Part shown: piece by piece, positions 5,684-7,660 of the stretch
How positions within the stretch are numbered: position 1 is the stretch's first letter
Layout: every line of letters starts with the position of its first letter
Made by a program: the position numbers and the translations under genes
Notes under the pieces: model-generated
Database searches by the model: none
What the model was told of the DNA's origin: nothing
The model's input: the letters and a program-made list of their open reading frames with translations, nothing else
Assembly: GCA_030673275.1 (NCBI GenBank)
Contig: DAOVJL010000050.1
Coordinates: forward strand, 1 to 7,660
DNA: 7,660 nt
Reading direction: 5' to 3'
Source: Sulfurimonas sp.
GTDB lineage: Bacteria; Campylobacterota; Campylobacteria; Campylobacterales; Sulfurimonadaceae

Positions 5684-7200
5684 TAGTTTTCCTCTTCTAT
5701 ATTTTTTTCTTCTACATGTATAGGTTTCATAGCTGGAAATAGCAGTACATCTCTAATAGAGTGCTCATTAGTTAAAAGCATTACTAATCTGTCTATACCT
5801 ATACCTTGTCCTGCTGTTGGTGCCATACCATAGCTTAGTGCTTCAACAAAGTCCACATCCATTTCATGCGCTTCATCATCACCGCTCTCTTTAGCTTCAC
5901 CTTGGGCTTCAAAACGACCAAGTTGATCAATCGGGTCATTTAGCTCACTAAATGCATTTGCAATCTCGCGACCGGCAATAAAAAGCTCAAACCTTTCAGT
6001 GATTTCCGGGTTCTCATCACTTCTTCTTGCAAGTGGAGATATCTCAACAGGATACTCTGTAATAAAAGTCGGATCTATTAGTTTTTCTTCAACAAACTCA
6101 TCAAATAGTTCACCTTGAAGTTGACCTAAATTCATCCCTGGTTTAACAGTTATGTTTTTAGAGTTTAGGAACGCTACTATTTTATCTTTATCATTTGTAA
6201 CTTCTGGGGGAACACCACCAATTGTAGTAAGTGACTCAATAAGAGGAACTTCTGTAAAGTTAGCAAAATTAACTTCCATATCTGCATAAGGAAGACGAGT
6301 TGGCAGATTTAGGTGTTCAAAAAGGTATTGAAAGTACTCTTTTGTGATTTCGATTAAGTCTCTATATGTTTTGTATGCCCAGTAAAACTCAATAGATGTG
6401 AATTCAGGATTGTGTGTAGCATCCATACCTTCATTTCTAAAGTTTCTGTTTATTTCAAATACAGCTTCAAACCCACCAACTATAAGTCTTTTTAAGTAAA
6501 GCTCAGGTGCGATTCTCAGGTATCTGTCAATTCCTAGTGCATTATGATGAGTAACAAATGGTTTAGCATTAGCTCCGCCGGCGATTGGGTGCATCATTGG
6601 AGTCTCTACCTCTAAAAAGCCCTTGTCCTCAAAAAAGTGTCTAGTTAATGAGATTACCTTTGAACGTATTTTAAATGTTTTACGAACATCAGCATTCATA
6701 ATAAGGTCAAGGTATCTTTTTCTATATCTAATCTCTTTATCTGTTACACCATGAAATTTTTCAGGCAGTGGAGAGATTGCTTTTGTAAGAAGATTTAATT
6801 CAGTTGCATGGAGTGATAGTTCACCTTTTCCAGTTACAAAAGGGTAGCCTGCAACTTCAATAATATCACCGACTTCTATGTTTTTCTTAAAAATATTGTT
6901 GTAAAAACCTTCAGGAAGATTATCTCTTGCTACATAAATCTGAAGCATTCCGCTCTCATCTTCAATCTTTGCAAAACTAGCTTTACCCATAATTCTGAGA
7001 AGTTTAATACGACCACTTACAATGTAGTGACGGTTTTCATCTCTTTGATTCTCTTTATCAGCTATATCAGAGTTTACATTCAGATATTTTTCAACAGTTG
7101 TATTTCTTTTAGAGTCGTTAGAGTAAGGGTTGTAACCCTCTTTTCTAAGTATTTCTGCTTTTTCAATTCTTTGTTGTATAAATTTATTATCAAAAACCAA
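5683..7200 (-). CDS. lysS: Lysyl-tRNA synthetase, class II
   Basis: A class IIb aminoacyl-tRNA synthetase of 505 residues that charges tRNA-Lys with lysine using ATP. From the chosen start there is an N-terminal OB-fold anticodon domain (about 59-139, '[24 protein letters not shown]' region), class II motif 1 (about 189-201, '[13 protein letters not shown]'), motif 2 ('[13 protein letters not shown]' through '[11 protein letters not shown]', about 227-258) and motif 3 ('[10 protein letters not shown]', about 466-475). I place the start at TTG 7198-7200: it has AAGGA exactly 6 nt upstream, lies 11 nt after the fur stop, and gives an N-terminus '(M)[15 protein letters not shown]' resembling C. 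jejuni LysS. A TTG at 7225-7227 would add nine residues but has no ribosome site and overlaps fur. The C-terminus is acidic. The gene follows fur and overlaps glyA by one base. Confidence 0.96.
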   Translation of the reverse strand: MVFDNKFIQQRIEKAEILRKEGYNPYSNDSKRNTTVEKYLNVNSDIADKENQRDENRHYIVSGRIKLLRIMGKASFAKIEDESGMLQIYVARDNLPEGFYNNIFKKNIEVGDIIEVAGYPFVTGKGELSLHATELNLLTKAISPLPEKFHGVTDKEIRYRKRYLDLIMNADVRKTFKIRSKVISLTRHFFEDKGFLEVETPMMHPIAGGANAKPFVTHHNALGIDRYLRIAPELYLKRLIVGGFEAVFEINRNFRNEGMDATHNPEFTSIEFYWAYKTYRDLIEITKEYFQYLFEHLNLPTRLPYADMEVNFANFTEVPLIESLTTIGGVPPEVTNDKDKIVAFLNSKNITVKPGMNLGQLQGELFDEFVEEKLIDPTFITEYPVEISPLARRSDENPEITERFELFIAGREIANAFSELNDPIDQLGRFEAQGEAKESGDDEAHEMDVDFVEALSYGMAPTAGQGIGIDRLVMLLTNEHSIRDVLLFPAMKPIHVEEKNIEEEN

Positions 7201-7206
7201 TAGTTT

Positions 7207-7211
7207 TCCTT
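7207..7211 (-). promoter_or_regulatory. Shine-Dalgarno sequence fixing the TTG start of lysS
   Basis: AAGGA on the minus strand lies between the fur stop and TTG 7198-7200 with a 6-nt spacer. The glyA leader has the same arrangement: both genes share AGGAAAACTA directly before the start codon. Confidence 0.65.
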
Positions 7212-7660
7212 TTATGTTTGTTGGCAAAGTTTACAGATTCCATAAATCTGCATGGAGTGGTCTTTAATAAAAAAACCGAGTTCATTAGCAATCTTGTTTT
7301 GTCTATCTTCAATCTGTTCATCTACAAACTCTGTAATGCTTCCACATTCCGTGCAGATTAAGTGATCATGATGGTTTTTTGCACCAAGCTCATATTTTTT
7401 ACCTTGAGCACCAAAAGATAGTGATGTAACCATATTTGAATCTTCTAAAAGAGAGAGAGTTCTATACACGGTTGCAATCCCTGTTTTTAAATCGGGAAAT
7501 TTTTCTTGTATAAGATTGTGCAGTGACTCTGGAGTTAAATGTTCATCAGAGTTGTAAAGAGTCTCTAGTATAACTTCTCTTTGAATAGTAAATTTGAGAG
7601 AGTTGTTTTTAAGAAGTGCTTTGAAGTCATTTAGAAGTTGTTCATATTCAACAGTTCTAT
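7212..7660 (-). CDS. fur: Ferric uptake regulator Fur (5' end cut off by window edge)
   Basis: The frame runs from the right edge to TAA at 7212-7214, giving 148 residues and lacking only a few N-terminal ones. Within the visible part, residues about 20-75 form the winged helix, with '[13 protein letters not shown]' and the recognition segment '[13 protein letters not shown]' (60-72). The dimerisation and metal domain has '[11 protein letters not shown]' (96-106), giving C102xxC105, and a second pair C142xxC145 near the end: the Cys4 structural zinc site. The internal GTG within 'ATVYR' is not the start. Close agreement with C. jejuni Fur, including 'SFGxxGKKYEL', supports Fur over Zur or PerR. 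In the family it is an Fe(II)-responsive repressor of iron uptake genes. It appears to be the first gene in the window's leftward operon; its promoter lies outside. Confidence 0.95.
   Translation of the reverse strand, partial: RTVEYEQLLNDFKALLKNNSLKFTIQREVILETLYNSDEHLTPESLHNLIQEKFPDLKTGIATVYRTLSLLEDSNMVTSLSFGAQGKKYELGAKNHHDHLICTECGSITEFVDEQIEDRQNKIANELGFFIKDHSMQIYGICKLCQQT

Noticed and set aside
7212..7469. Short 85-residue Fur-like protein from GTG 7469
   Set aside because: The same frame continues to the right edge with the full Fur winged helix; the GTG is the valine of 'ATVYR'.

Overview
The window looks like an ordinary chromosomal segment of an AT-rich member of the Campylobacterota (former Epsilonproteobacteria), probably a Sulfurimonas-like organism. 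The assignment rests on three things: the minus-strand order fur, lysS, glyA, DUF1882, SPOR protein, aroE, which from family knowledge is also the Campylobacter jejuni order (Cj0400 to Cj0405); the Fur and LysS sequences, which read like epsilon homologues; and the end of a hydrogenase-maturation gene, hypF. The genus is inference.

Layout by region. Bases 1-272 hold the 3' end of hypF, the only plus-strand gene. It converges, with a 13-bp gap, on a small two-helix DUF3592 membrane protein (286-699, minus). Everything from 286 to the right edge is read leftwards. In transcription order these genes are fur (5' end cut off by the window edge), lysS, glyA, a 178-bp hairpin-rich gap, a DUF1882 protein, a membrane-anchored SPOR protein, trpE, aroE, and last the DUF3592 gene, which follows a 58-bp gap that may carry its own promoter. 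Junctions are tight in two places: lysS/glyA overlap as TAATG, and trpE/aroE abut as TAAATG. The lysS and trpE genes both appear to start at TTG behind a good Shine-Dalgarno sequence.

How the genes relate. The operon-like run mixes an iron-responsive repressor (Fur), translation (lysyl-tRNA synthetase), one-carbon metabolism (serine hydroxymethyltransferase), cell envelope or division (SPOR) and aromatic biosynthesis (AroE makes shikimate; TrpE takes chorismate towards tryptophan). Compared with the C. jejuni order, trpE sits between the SPOR gene and aroE and has no trpG or other trp gene beside it here.

I see no mobile element, CRISPR array, tRNA or rRNA. The parts most worth a second look are the gap at 4258-4435, tiled with short hairpins and possibly a dispersed repeat or structured RNA, and the DUF1882 protein, whose motif layout faintly recalls primase-polymerase folds.
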